Source: an uncultured Eubacteriales bacterium
GTDB lineage: Bacteria; Bacillota; Clostridia; Oscillospirales; Butyricicoccaceae
Assembly (NCBI GenBank): GCA_910586105.1
Contig: CAJUGU010000167.1
Span: 1 to 5,910 of the forward strand
Reading direction: 5' to 3'
DNA: 5,910 nucleotides
Below, piece after piece: positions 1 through 5,813 of the stretch. The notes beneath the pieces were generated by a model. That model did no database searches, had not been told where the DNA came from, and worked only from the letters and a program-made list of their open reading frames with translations. The translations under genes were made by a program, and so were the position numbers. Position 1 is the stretch's first letter. Each line of letters starts with the position of its first letter.

Positions 1-50
1 TGAACTTTTTGTTAATTATTTCATTGTCCACTTGACGGGGAGCGGTTCAC
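1..50 (-). repeat. Left copy of 50-bp terminal inverted repeat (IS3-like end)
   Basis: This stretch is the exact reverse complement of 5857-5906, with no mismatch over 50 bases. Read outward (minus strand) it begins GTGAACCGCTCCCCGTCAAG and then becomes AT-rich. The TG start, the C-rich block and the following TGGACA resemble an end of an IS3-family insertion sequence, in which case the transposase would lie beyond the window. The match runs to the first base, so the true repeat may be longer. The repeat is seen directly; the IS3 assignment is family recall. Confidence 0.8.
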
Positions 51-76
51 TTTTTTGAGACAGCCCCCGGACAATA

Positions 77-892
77 CTAATTCGGTTCTGACATTTCAAG
101 CTCAGGATTTATCAAAATTCGATCGAACCTTGGATCCGGATATTTTACGAACAACTCAGGCTCTACCTTGTGCGTATTTCTCCAAATGGCGTATTCTTTG
201 GAAAAAATCTTATGATTTGGCATCGGCAGCTGGCGAAACAGCTCTTCGTCCCACAAACAGGCGGCAAGCTGATATAATCCATGCGCGGGTACAAAAAGCA
301 CTTTATCGGTATCCTTATCAAAATCTGACCGCATGGCGCCTTTGCACACAAGTTCTAATTGTACTCCCGCTTCTTCCGGGTTTTTATCATATAGCGCAAG
401 TAAGAAAGCGACTGTCGCACGGTCCCATTGCGGCTTTTTTCCGGATACAAATTTTTTTGCCTTTGGAACAGCCAGCTCCAAAACGCTGTTGTCCTTGCGC
501 CAAAGCCCGATCAGCAGATCGGTGGCAGGCCGGTAGGTAGAATAAATATGCGTTACCCGTTCCGTTTTGCGGGGGACGAGCAGATCCAGTGTTTTCATAT
601 TCCCCACCGCAAGAGCAGCCAGCATATCAAGAAACGCCCAGTAATGAGTATCTCCACCCGTCAAATAGCGAAAGCTTCTGAAACAATTTTCCTGATAAAT
701 AAGGTTATTCAGCCGATTCCAATCCTTATCCATCAACACCTTCCTTAAACATTCTGCATAGGGAAAAAATCCGATCTGTATGACGATAGACTTGGATGCG
801 CTCCCTGTTTCGCGATATTGTTCCATCGTGAAATTGATATGTTCCTCAATGATTGGCGACAGTTCTCCCCATTTGTTTTGATATTCTCCCAT
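77..892 (-). CDS. Imm49-like helical protein, putative orphan immunity protein
   Basis: The product is 271 residues with start ATG at 892. A TTG at 919 in the same frame would add nine residues, but it lies only about six bases after the predicted transcription start, while the ATG is preceded by GAGGGGTGGG at good spacing, so the ATG is preferred. The protein looks soluble and mostly alpha-helical, with no signal peptide or membrane segment. Its C-terminal half has a WDRATVAFLLAL stretch, an AHGLYQLAACLW stretch and then a short SKEYAIW tail. These resemble immunity protein 49 (Imm49) family members, which neutralise polymorphic toxins, but this is recall and not a search result. No toxin gene is adjacent. 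The gene has lower GC than its neighbours and ends 27 bases from the left repeat, which suggests transfer. It could simply be an uncharacterised helical protein. Confidence 0.85.
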   Translation of the reverse strand: MGEYQNKWGELSPIIEEHINFTMEQYRETGSASKSIVIQIGFFPYAECLRKVLMDKDWNRLNNLIYQENCFRSFRYLTGGDTHYWAFLDMLAALAVGNMKTLDLLVPRKTERVTHIYSTYRPATDLLIGLWRKDNSVLELAVPKAKKFVSGKKPQWDRATVAFLLALYDKNPEEAGVQLELVCKGAMRSDFDKDTDKVLFVPAHGLYQLAACLWDEELFRQLPMPNHKIFSKEYAIWRNTHKVEPELFVKYPDPRFDRILINPELEMSEPN

Positions 893-931
893 GATTTCCC
901 ACCCCTCAGCGAATTGCAATTTCTTGCACTG

Positions 932-960
932 ATTATAGCATGACCAACATTTACAGTCAA
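932..960 (-). promoter_or_regulatory. Sigma-A promoter of the Imm49-like gene
   Basis: On the minus strand, TTGACT (955-960) and TATAAT (932-937) are separated by exactly 17 bp. The -10 is extended (TGCTATAAT, 932-940). Transcription should begin near 925, giving a leader of about 33 nt before the ATG at 892. This is the best promoter match in the window and it settles the start-codon choice for the gene. Confidence 0.85.
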
Positions 961-989
961 GCGGCAGGCCGGAAAGGGGGGGGTTTTTG

Positions 990-1013
990 AAATGTCACAG
1001 GATCGTGACATTT
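990..1013. promoter_or_regulatory. Palindromic operator candidate, AAATGTCAC-N6-GTGACATTT
   Basis: Two perfect 9-bp arms (990-998 and 1005-1013) are separated by AGGATC. The right half-site CGTGACATT (1004-1012) recurs identically at 1036-1044, 32 bp downstream, about three helical turns. The repeat lies directly upstream of the promoter and start of the broken ABC ATPase gene at 1099. Spaced repeats like this suit binding of a dimeric response regulator or repressor. The regulator itself is not encoded in the window. Confidence 0.6.
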
Positions 1014-1036
1014 TAAGGGGGAAATCCCAGCGGGTC

Positions 1037-1068
1037 GTGACATTTCTTTGGGGATCGGCTGGTAGACT
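1037..1068 (+). promoter_or_regulatory. Probable activator-dependent promoter of the broken ABC gene
   Basis: GTGACA (1037-1042) could serve as a -35 and TAGACT (1063-1068), preceded by TG as an extended -10, as the -10. The spacer is 20 bp, longer than the sigma-A optimum, and the -35 lies inside the CGTGACATT half-site. Together these suggest a promoter that needs an activator bound at 990-1044. It is moderately convincing only. Confidence 0.4.
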
Positions 1069-1098
1069 GACGGCGTCACAGAAAGGATGGTGCAGACC

Positions 1099-1242
1099 AT
1101 GAGCATTTTGCAGATAACGGAGCTCAAAAAAATACTGCTGCTCCATCCGGACAGAAATCAAACTCGTCCCTGGGCGGGATTTCCGCATGGCTGCGTTATC
1201 GTCCTTGCCCTGCGAAAATCCCGCTCCAAATCCGATTCCTGA
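1099..1242 (+). pseudogene. 5' remnant of an ABC transporter ATPase gene
   Basis: An ATG at 1099 follows an AAAGGATGG ribosome binding site (1082-1090) at good spacing and opens a 47-codon frame. The first eleven or twelve residues, MSILQITELKK(I), look like the N-terminus of MacB/BceA-type ABC ATPases, which commonly start MSIL.V..L.K.Y. After that the similarity stops: residues 13-47 have none of the expected sequence and no Walker A motif follows. The break is around 1131-1140, where the inverted repeat 1140-1253 begins. The control region and the start codon survived while the body of the gene was lost, probably by insertion or deletion. The ATPase identity rests on about a dozen residues, so it is tentative. 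Confidence 0.45.
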
Positions 1243-1253
1243 CCGGATGGAGC
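1140..1253. repeat. Imperfect 114-bp inverted repeat, MITE-like or hairpin unit
   Basis: The outer arms GCTCCATCCGG (1140-1150) and CCGGATGGAGC (1243-1253) are perfect complements. Inner arms GCGGGATTTCCGCA (1174-1187) and TGCGAAAATCCCGC (1211-1224) pair over 14 bp with one mismatch. The bases between the arms also match partly (CAGAAATC against the complement of GATTCCTG). The unit begins where similarity to the ABC ATPase ends, so it may be a small non-autonomous element or a palindromic repeat. No coding capacity or target duplication was recognised. Confidence 0.55.
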
Positions 1254-1283
1254 GTTACCCTGTTGCAGCCGGTTCCATACGAT

Positions 1284-1314
1284 CCGAAACCTTGCGTTTC
1301 GGCGGCCTGCCGCC
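1284..1314. repeat. Two adjoining small hairpins
   Basis: CCGAAAC (1284-1290) pairs with GTTTCGG (1296-1302) across a 5-nt loop. GGCGGC (1301-1306) pairs with GCCGCC (1309-1314) across only 2 nt, sharing two bases with the first hairpin. They lie upstream of the operon promoter and have no T-run, so they are not a plus-strand terminator. Function is unknown. Confidence 0.4.
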
Positions 1315-1352
1315 TGCGGGGCAAACAAAAAATATATATTTTGACCAACCGC

Positions 1353-1381
1353 TTGTGATTCCTTCCGATCCATGTTACAAT
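1353..1381 (+). promoter_or_regulatory. Promoter of the esterase-acyltransferase operon
   Basis: TTGTGA (1353-1358) and TACAAT (1376-1381) are 17 bp apart, and the -10 is extended (TGTTACAAT, 1373-1381). Transcription should start near 1388, about 180 nt before the esterase ATG. The promoter contains the octamers CCGCTTGT (1349-1356) and GTTACAAT (1374-1381), which recur in the AraC-gene control region. Confidence 0.7.
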
Positions 1382-1387
1382 GAAAGA

Positions 1388-1569
1388 AACGATCCCCACC
1401 GTGCAAGCGCGCCATGGGGATCCGATCCAAACCATAACAATTTATTTTGAAATGCTTTCCTTTGGTACGGCGAGGCCCCCGGGGTCGGCGCCGTGTTTTT
1501 TTATTTCATCCCCGGATCGAAGCCGATCGCGAACCGATACGGACGCCATCCAGAAAAAAGGAGCGGATC
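1388..1569 (+). promoter_or_regulatory. Long 5' leader of the operon, attenuator candidate
   Basis: The leader holds a hairpin GATCCCCA/TGGGGATC (1391-1398 with 1415-1422) and then a complete intrinsic terminator (1467-1502), all before the esterase start. No second promoter is visible between 1502 and 1570, so operon transcripts must read through this terminator. GGGGAT (1416-1421) could alternatively pair with ATCCCC (1508-1513), but no convincing full antiterminator was found. No leader peptide with a ribosome binding site was seen and no known riboswitch class was recognised. Confidence 0.4.
1467..1502 (+). terminator. Intrinsic terminator inside the operon leader
   Basis: ACGGCG (1467-1472) pairs with CGCCGT (1489-1494). 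Inside, GGCC (1474-1477) pairs with GGTC (1483-1486, including one G-U pair) around a CCCGG loop. One base later comes a run of seven T (1496-1502). It is GC-rich with a good U-tract and reads on the plus strand, 67 bp before the esterase start codon. Confidence 0.7.
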
Positions 1570-2502
1570 ATGGCAATCAACAAAGCAATGCGGGCGGCGC
1601 TGAGCCTCCTGTCTTATCCGGAACTCGACATAAAAAAAACGTACATGGTAGAACGGGAGGTCCGGAAGCTGCTCGCCTACCGGCGGAAAAACGCTTCGCT
1701 GTATCGGGTCTGGGAGCATCCGATCCCCTGCGGTAACCAAAACGTTCCGGTACACCTCTTTGCCCCGGCGGAGCCTTCCAAAGCCGCCCTGCTGGTGTTC
1801 TTTCACGGCGGCGGCTGGGTGACGGGTACGATCGACAGCTACAACGGCGTTTGCGCCGATATGGCCACGATCACCGGCTGTACCGTAGCGGCGGTGGATT
1901 ATCGTCTTGCGCCGGAACATCGGTTCCCCGCAGCGCCGGAAGACTGCTATGCCGCCGCGCGGGAGATCTTCCGCCGCGCGGGGTTGCTGGGCGCCCGCCC
2001 GGAAGATATCGTCCTGATTGGCGACAGCGCCGGCGGTAACCTGGCGGCGGCAGTCTCGTTAATGGCCCGCGACCGGGGCGAATTCCGTCCAAGGCGGCAG
2101 ATCTTGATTTATCCGGCCTTGGGCAGCGACCATTCGGCGGATTCCCCCTATCCATCCGTGCGGGAAAACGGGACCGGCCATCTGCTGACTTCCAAACAGG
2201 TACGGGATTATCTTGCCCTTTACCGCGCGTCCGACGCCGATCTCACAAACCCGTATTTTGCCCCGTTGAACGCCGCCAGCTTTGCGGATCAGCCGGATAC
2301 CCTGCTGATCACGGCGGAATATTGCCCCCTGCGGGACGAGGGCGAAGCCTACGGGCAAAAACTGCGGGAAGCGGGCGGATCGGTAGAACTGCACCGGATG
2401 CCCGACGCGCTTCATGGTTATTTCTCGCTCCCCGCCCGGTTCCCGCAGGTAAAACGCACCTATGCGTTGATCGACCGCTTTTTGGAGGATGCACATGGCT
2501 GA
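1570..2502 (+). CDS. Alpha/beta hydrolase, HSL/family-IV type esterase
   Basis: The product is 310 residues, the usual length for the family. The start at 1570 follows AAGGAG (1558-1563) with 6-bp spacing; an in-frame ATG at 1447 would add 41 basic residues encoded across the leader terminator and is rejected. Seen: oxyanion-hole HGGG (79-82), YRLAPEH (111-117), nucleophile elbow GDSAGG with Ser153, and His282 in DALHGYF. These mark the hormone-sensitive-lipase group of carboxylesterases, which cleave short acyl or acetyl esters. The family's acid is normally the first Asp of a DPLRDEG motif; here the motif is CPLRDEG with Cys252 (codon 2323-2325). Asp256 in the same loop remains. There is no signal peptide, so it should be cytoplasmic. 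Its last codons overlap the acyltransferase start, which implies translational coupling. The substrate is unknown. Confidence 0.93.
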   Translation: MAINKAMRAALSLLSYPELDIKKTYMVEREVRKLLAYRRKNASLYRVWEHPIPCGNQNVPVHLFAPAEPSKAALLVFFHGGGWVTGTIDSYNGVCADMATITGCTVAAVDYRLAPEHRFPAAPEDCYAAAREIFRRAGLLGARPEDIVLIGDSAGGNLAAAVSLMARDRGEFRPRRQILIYPALGSDHSADSPYPSVRENGTGHLLTSKQVRDYLALYRASDADLTNPYFAPLNAASFADQPDTLLITAEYCPLRDEGEAYGQKLREAGGSVELHRMPDALHGYFSLPARFPQVKRTYALIDRFLEDAHG

Positions 2503-3775
2503 TAAAAGTTTGCCGTCCTGGTGGACGCTGGATAACGCCGCCAAGATCTTCCCTTCCACCGGGTCTGCCCATGATTCCAAGGTGTTCCGTTTCGCCTGCG
2601 AGCTGCGGGAGCCAGTCGACCCGGGGCTTTTGCAGGCCGCGCTGGATCAGACGCTGGAACGCTTCCCGATTTACCGTTCCGTACTGAAACGGGGTTGGTT
2701 TTGGTATTATCTCGAAGACAGCGCCCTTCCCGTTCGGGTACAGCCGGAGAATCTGCCCCCATGTTATCCGATCTATCCCGCAGGGCGGCGCAGCCTGCTT
2801 TTCCGCGTCCTGTATTATCGCAGGCGGATCAGCCTGGAAGTTTATCACGCGCTGACAGACGGCTCCGGCGCACTGTGTTTCCTGTGCGCTTTGGTTTATG
2901 AATATTTGCTCCTGCGCGAGCCGGGACGTTTCCCCGGAACGCCCCTGGATCTGCCCTATGACGCTTCGCGGAGCCAACGGCAGGCGGACAGCTTCCAGAC
3001 CTATTATGAAAGGCCTGCGCACCGCGCGCTCGGCCTTTCCCCGGCGGCTTATCAGCTCCGGGGCGAGCGTTTGCCGAAGGATCGCCTTGCCATATTGGAA
3101 GGCCGGATGCCGCTGAATCGTGTTTTAGCCTGCGCCCGGGCCCGGGGCGTCACGCTGACGGAATGGACAGTCGCGATCCTGCTCCGCGCCATCCACAGCG
3201 GGATGCGGGTACGGGATTGCAAAAAGCCGGTAGTCATCACCGTCCCGGTCAACCTGCGGAATTATTTCCCGTCGGGATCCGCCCGGAACTTCTTTGCGAC
3301 GATCAACGTCGGCTATGACTTCAGCAAAGGGGAGCATAGCTTGGATGCCGTTTTGGCGGAGGTCAAACGCAGCTTTCAGGACAAACTGACCGAAGAACGC
3401 ATGCGGGCGCAGATGAACAGCCTTTGCGCGCTTGAGCACAACGTACCGCTCCGGCTGACGCCGCTTCCGGTCAAGGATGCGATCCTGCGGCTGGCAAATT
3501 GGATTGCCGCGCAAGGCGTGACGGCCTCTTTCTCCAATGTCGGGAAAGTATCCATGCCCAAAGAGCTGGAAGCGCTGATCCGCCGGTTCAGCGTTTTTAC
3601 CAGCGCCGGGATGCTGCAAGCCTGCGCCTGTTCCTTTGGCGGGGAATATACCGTCAGTTTTGCCAGCCCCTTCCGCGATTTTGAAGTGGAACGCGTATTC
3701 TTTCGGGAACTGGCGCAAATGGGGATCGATATCGTATTGACGGCAAACCTGCCGTCGGAGAAAGAGGAGGGGTAA
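2495..3775 (+). CDS. Alcohol acetyltransferase-like acyltransferase, condensation fold
   Basis: The product is 426 residues. The ATG at 2495 is chosen because GGAGG (2484-2488) precedes it by 6 bp; another ATG at 2489 touches the Shine-Dalgarno sequence. The gene overlaps the esterase stop by 8 bp. Seen: HALTDG (118-123), the HxxxDG catalytic motif of the CoA-dependent acyltransferase/condensation superfamily; VPVNLRNYFPS followed by RNFF (250-267); and SFSNVG (345-350). The order and spacing suit the AATase/PapA-like branch, in which His118 would activate a hydroxyl acceptor for transfer from acyl-CoA or a carrier. No carrier-protein or adenylation domain is present, so this is a stand-alone enzyme and not an NRPS module. 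It has no membrane segment. Pairing with an esterase suggests that one sets and the other trims an ester on a shared metabolite, lipid or glycan. The acceptor cannot be named. Confidence 0.88.
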   Translation: MADKSLPSWWTLDNAAKIFPSTGSAHDSKVFRFACELREPVDPGLLQAALDQTLERFPIYRSVLKRGWFWYYLEDSALPVRVQPENLPPCYPIYPAGRRSLLFRVLYYRRRISLEVYHALTDGSGALCFLCALVYEYLLLREPGRFPGTPLDLPYDASRSQRQADSFQTYYERPAHRALGLSPAAYQLRGERLPKDRLAILEGRMPLNRVLACARARGVTLTEWTVAILLRAIHSGMRVRDCKKPVVITVPVNLRNYFPSGSARNFFATINVGYDFSKGEHSLDAVLAEVKRSFQDKLTEERMRAQMNSLCALEHNVPLRLTPLPVKDAILRLANWIAAQGVTASFSNVGKVSMPKELEALIRRFSVFTSAGMLQACACSFGGEYTVSFASPFRDFEVERVFFRELAQMGIDIVLTANLPSEKEEG

Positions 3776-3777
3776 CA

Positions 3778-4437
3778 ATGCTGCACTGTCCCAAATGCGG
3801 CGTATCCATATGGGGTTCCATGCGCCGCTGCCCGCTGTGCCAGGGGCCGCTGACCGGTACGACGGAAGAAGACGTTTACCCGCTCCTGCCGGGGGAGGCC
3901 AAGCCGCATTGGCTGTTCCTGCGGTTGGCCGGATTGCTCACGGCGATCGCTTTGGCGGTATGCACTATCGTAAACTGCTGTTTTCCGGCGGGCGGCTGGT
4001 GGGTGCAATTCGTCGCGGCAGGGCTGGCCAGCGCTTGGCTGTTGATCGGCGTCGCCCTGCGGAAACGGCGTAATCCCATGAAAGCCATCGTCTGGCTGCT
4101 GGCCGTGGTGCTGGCGCTGGTCCTGATCTGGGATCGACGCACCGGTTTCAATGGCTGGTCGGTCAATTTTGTCTTGCCCTGCTTTATCCCCTGTATGCAG
4201 CTTGCCGTGACCGCGACCATGCGGGCGCTGCGGCTGCGGCCCGCCGACTATCTGCTTTATCTGTTCCTTTGCGTAGCAGCGGGATTTCTCCCGCTGATCC
4301 CCCTGCTGCGCGGCATGCTATGGACGATTTATCCTTCGGCGATCTGCGTAGGGATCAGCGCGATCGCGTTGTCCGCCTTGATCCTGTTCCGTGGGAAAGC
4401 ATTGAAGGAAGAGGCTATCCGGCGGGGGCATTTGTGA
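3778..4437 (+). CDS. Zinc-ribbon six-TM membrane protein (DUF6320-like)
   Basis: The product is 219 residues. The start at 3778 lies 2 bp after the acyltransferase stop and is served by AAAGAGGAGG (3761-3770). An N-terminal zinc ribbon is formed by CPKC (Cys4, Cys7) and CPLC (Cys18, Cys21). A linker containing EEDVYPLLP (30-38) leads to six hydrophobic segments at about 46-68, 73-94, 101-118, 126-147, 157-177 and 181-204, and a short basic tail. The ribbon, VYP linker and six membrane spans match what I recall of DUF6320 proteins, which are often found beside esterase and alcohol acetyltransferase genes in Clostridia. The function is not established. It could anchor the two soluble enzymes at the inner membrane face, or transport or sense their product. 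Confidence 0.88.
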   Translation: MLHCPKCGVSIWGSMRRCPLCQGPLTGTTEEDVYPLLPGEAKPHWLFLRLAGLLTAIALAVCTIVNCCFPAGGWWVQFVAAGLASAWLLIGVALRKRRNPMKAIVWLLAVVLALVLIWDRRTGFNGWSVNFVLPCFIPCMQLAVTATMRALRLRPADYLLYLFLCVAAGFLPLIPLLRGMLWTIYPSAICVGISAIALSALILFRGKALKEEAIRRGHL

Positions 4438-4569
4438 TATCCGATTTCCGTATTGGGGAGCGCGGCGGGATGCTTTGAACGCGCCGCTGGCCATACTGCT
4501 TCATCCGGTTAGAAAATGGGGCAATACCGGGCAGATCGCTTTGGACGTTTCCCGCGCCAATGCTCCCCC

Positions 4570-5484
4570 TCAGTCCTGCGGTCCCTTTTCCCCCATGCGG
4601 AATGCGCGCGGGCTGCATCCCATCCGTTCCCGAAAGCGTTTGCTGAAATAGCTTGGGCTATGGAAACCGGCCTGCATGCAAATATCCGTGATCGGAAGCT
4701 CGGTTTCCCGCAGCAGCTTTGCCGCATAAGCGATCCGCCGGCGCAGGACGCAAACGATTGGCGATGCGCCTAACACCCGTTCAAAACATCGATAGCATTC
4801 CCGCTCACTGATCGGTACGGCTCCGGCAAGATCCGCCGGGGAGATTTCTTCGGTAAAATGTTCTTCCAAATAGGAAAGCATGATGCGCATGCGTTCCGCC
4901 GTTTCATCCGCTTCGGCAGGCGGCCCCGCGAAAGCGGTTCCATTCGCCCGGCAAAGTTCGCCCCAGATCCGCGACAGACCTGCCCGCAGGTCTAATTCGT
5001 AAGTAAAATATTCCTCCGCACCCGCTTCATATGCAATGCGGAGCTGTTCCAATACCCGCGCCTGCCATGGTAGTTCGTTTTGGAAAACGACCGCCGGCAA
5101 CGCCGGGTTTTTATAAATCGGCCGGAAATACCGTTCTTCAAAAACGCTGCCCAGACTTCCGGTCAATACCGCCATTTCAAACACGATGGAGCCGATCACG
5201 CAATCTTCGCCCGGTATTTCGCAAGTGCGATGCAGTACGCCGCCGTTTACGAACATCCCTTCCCCGGCGTGGAGCGTATACGTTTTTTCATTGCACGAAA
5301 TCTTTGCCGCACCCTGTAAGATCAGCTTTAATTCCACCTCGTCATGCCAGTGCCAGGGCACTTCACCGCCGGGATAGCTGCGCGGCACCGTGCGGTATAC
5401 GCTGCAAGGGAATTGCGGCGTTCCACGCCGCCGCAGCTCCCGGTAGTCTGCGTATAGCCGTAAACTGTTCAGGTATTCCAGCAT
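4570..5484 (-). CDS. AraC-family transcriptional regulator with N-terminal cupin
   Basis: The product is 304 residues. The ATG at 5484 is preceded on the minus strand by AAGGGGGA with 6-bp spacing. The N-terminal part has a cupin ligand-binding motif, HWHDEVEL (His45, His47, Glu49), with a later His85. Residues about 203-297 are the paired helix-turn-helix DNA-binding region: first helix set around EISPADLAGAVPISERECYRCF and second around PITDICMQAGFHSPSYFSKRF, closing with GCSPRAFR. This is the standard architecture for activators that sense a small molecule, often a sugar. The gene converges on the acyltransferase operon with 132 bp between stops and no clear terminator there. It is the only regulator in the window and so the natural candidate to control that operon and itself; the ligand is unknown. 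Confidence 0.93.
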   Translation of the reverse strand: MLEYLNSLRLYADYRELRRRGTPQFPCSVYRTVPRSYPGGEVPWHWHDEVELKLILQGAAKISCNEKTYTLHAGEGMFVNGGVLHRTCEIPGEDCVIGSIVFEMAVLTGSLGSVFEERYFRPIYKNPALPAVVFQNELPWQARVLEQLRIAYEAGAEEYFTYELDLRAGLSRIWGELCRANGTAFAGPPAEADETAERMRIMLSYLEEHFTEEISPADLAGAVPISERECYRCFERVLGASPIVCVLRRRIAYAAKLLRETELPITDICMQAGFHSPSYFSKRFRERMGCSPRAFRMGEKGPQD

Positions 5485-5513
5485 GATCGCTCCCCCTTTT
5501 CTTTGCCGCTTGT

Positions 5514-5572
5514 CGGTATCGTTACAATAATATGGCGGTATCCTGCTTGCGCAGCCGCCTTTTCTGCGGTAT
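5514..5572. repeat. Three CGGTAT direct repeats in the AraC-gene leader
   Basis: CGGTAT occurs at 5514, 5536 and 5567 in the same orientation, spaced 22 and 31 bp, close to two and three helical turns. The first two extend to CGGTATC and the last two to GCGGTAT. They cover the predicted start of transcription and the leader, so they could be autoregulatory sites. The hexamer also occurs elsewhere in the window (for example near 305 and 5393), so chance is not excluded. Confidence 0.35.
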
Positions 5573-5573
5573 G

Positions 5574-5602
5574 ATTATATCAGAAACAGGAACCACTGTA
5601 AA
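5574..5602 (-). promoter_or_regulatory. Sigma-A promoter of the AraC-family gene
   Basis: On the minus strand, TTTACA (5597-5602) and TATAAT (5574-5579) are 17 bp apart, and the -10 is extended (TGATATAAT, 5574-5582). Transcription should start near 5567, leaving a leader of about 80 nt. The -35 overlaps the inverted repeat at 5600-5619. Confidence 0.8.
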
Positions 5603-5619
5603 CCCTTTGCACAGGGTTT
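5600..5619. promoter_or_regulatory. Inverted repeat AAACCCT-N6-AGGGTTT over the AraC -35
   Basis: Perfect 7-bp arms at 5600-5606 and 5613-5619 flank TTGCAC. The left arm overlaps the -35 of the AraC-gene promoter, where a bound protein could block or assist RNA polymerase. It could equally control transcription toward the remnant gene at 5682. Confidence 0.45.
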
Positions 5620-5681
5620 TGGCCGGTCATAGTTGGCCGATCGCGTTTCATATCAAAATAAACCGAAAGAAGTGATTTCAG

Positions 5682-5786
5682 ATGAAAACTTTATTCCGCG
5701 ATTCTATTGGATTACTGCTCACCTTCTGTATGGTGATGGGTTTCAGCGCCCTGCGTATCGTCGGCTATCTGCCACAAGTTTTTTGA
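5682..5786 (+). pseudogene. Truncated signal-peptide remnant of a secreted protein
   Basis: This 34-codon frame starts at an ATG preceded by AGAAGTGA. It begins MKTLFRDSIG and continues into a hydrophobic run (LLLTFCMVMGF), the usual shape of a Gram-positive signal peptide. The frame ends soon after with no mature domain, and only 70 bp separate it from the right-hand inverted repeat. It is best read as the 5' end of a secreted-protein gene whose body was lost through mobile-element activity. A genuine small membrane peptide is less likely but possible. Confidence 0.4.
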
Positions 5787-5813
5787 TTTGCACAGGTCTG
5801 TATGATCCGATCC

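Noticed and set aside
55..540. Plus-strand open frame of 161 codons antisense to the Imm49-like gene
   Set aside because: It starts at a TTG without a ribosome binding site, has no family resemblance, and lies opposite a gene that has its own strong promoter.
1158..1450. Several overlapping open frames on both strands in the gap before the operon
   Set aside because: None has a ribosome binding site or recognisable motif; they overlap hairpins, the promoter and the inverted repeat.
1447..1569. N-terminal extension of the esterase from the ATG at 1447
   Set aside because: The added residues are basic and unlike the family, the region encodes a terminator, and the 1570 start has AAGGAG at ideal spacing and gives the normal family length.
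2309..3022. Long minus-strand open frame (237 codons) opposite the esterase and acyltransferase
   Set aside because: It is antisense to two genes with clear catalytic motifs and has the Arg/Pro-rich composition typical of shadow frames in GC-rich DNA.
4438..4569. Possible bidirectional terminator between the convergent genes
   Set aside because: GC-rich bases near 4458-4491 can pair only in short, interrupted stems and neither strand has a T-run after them.
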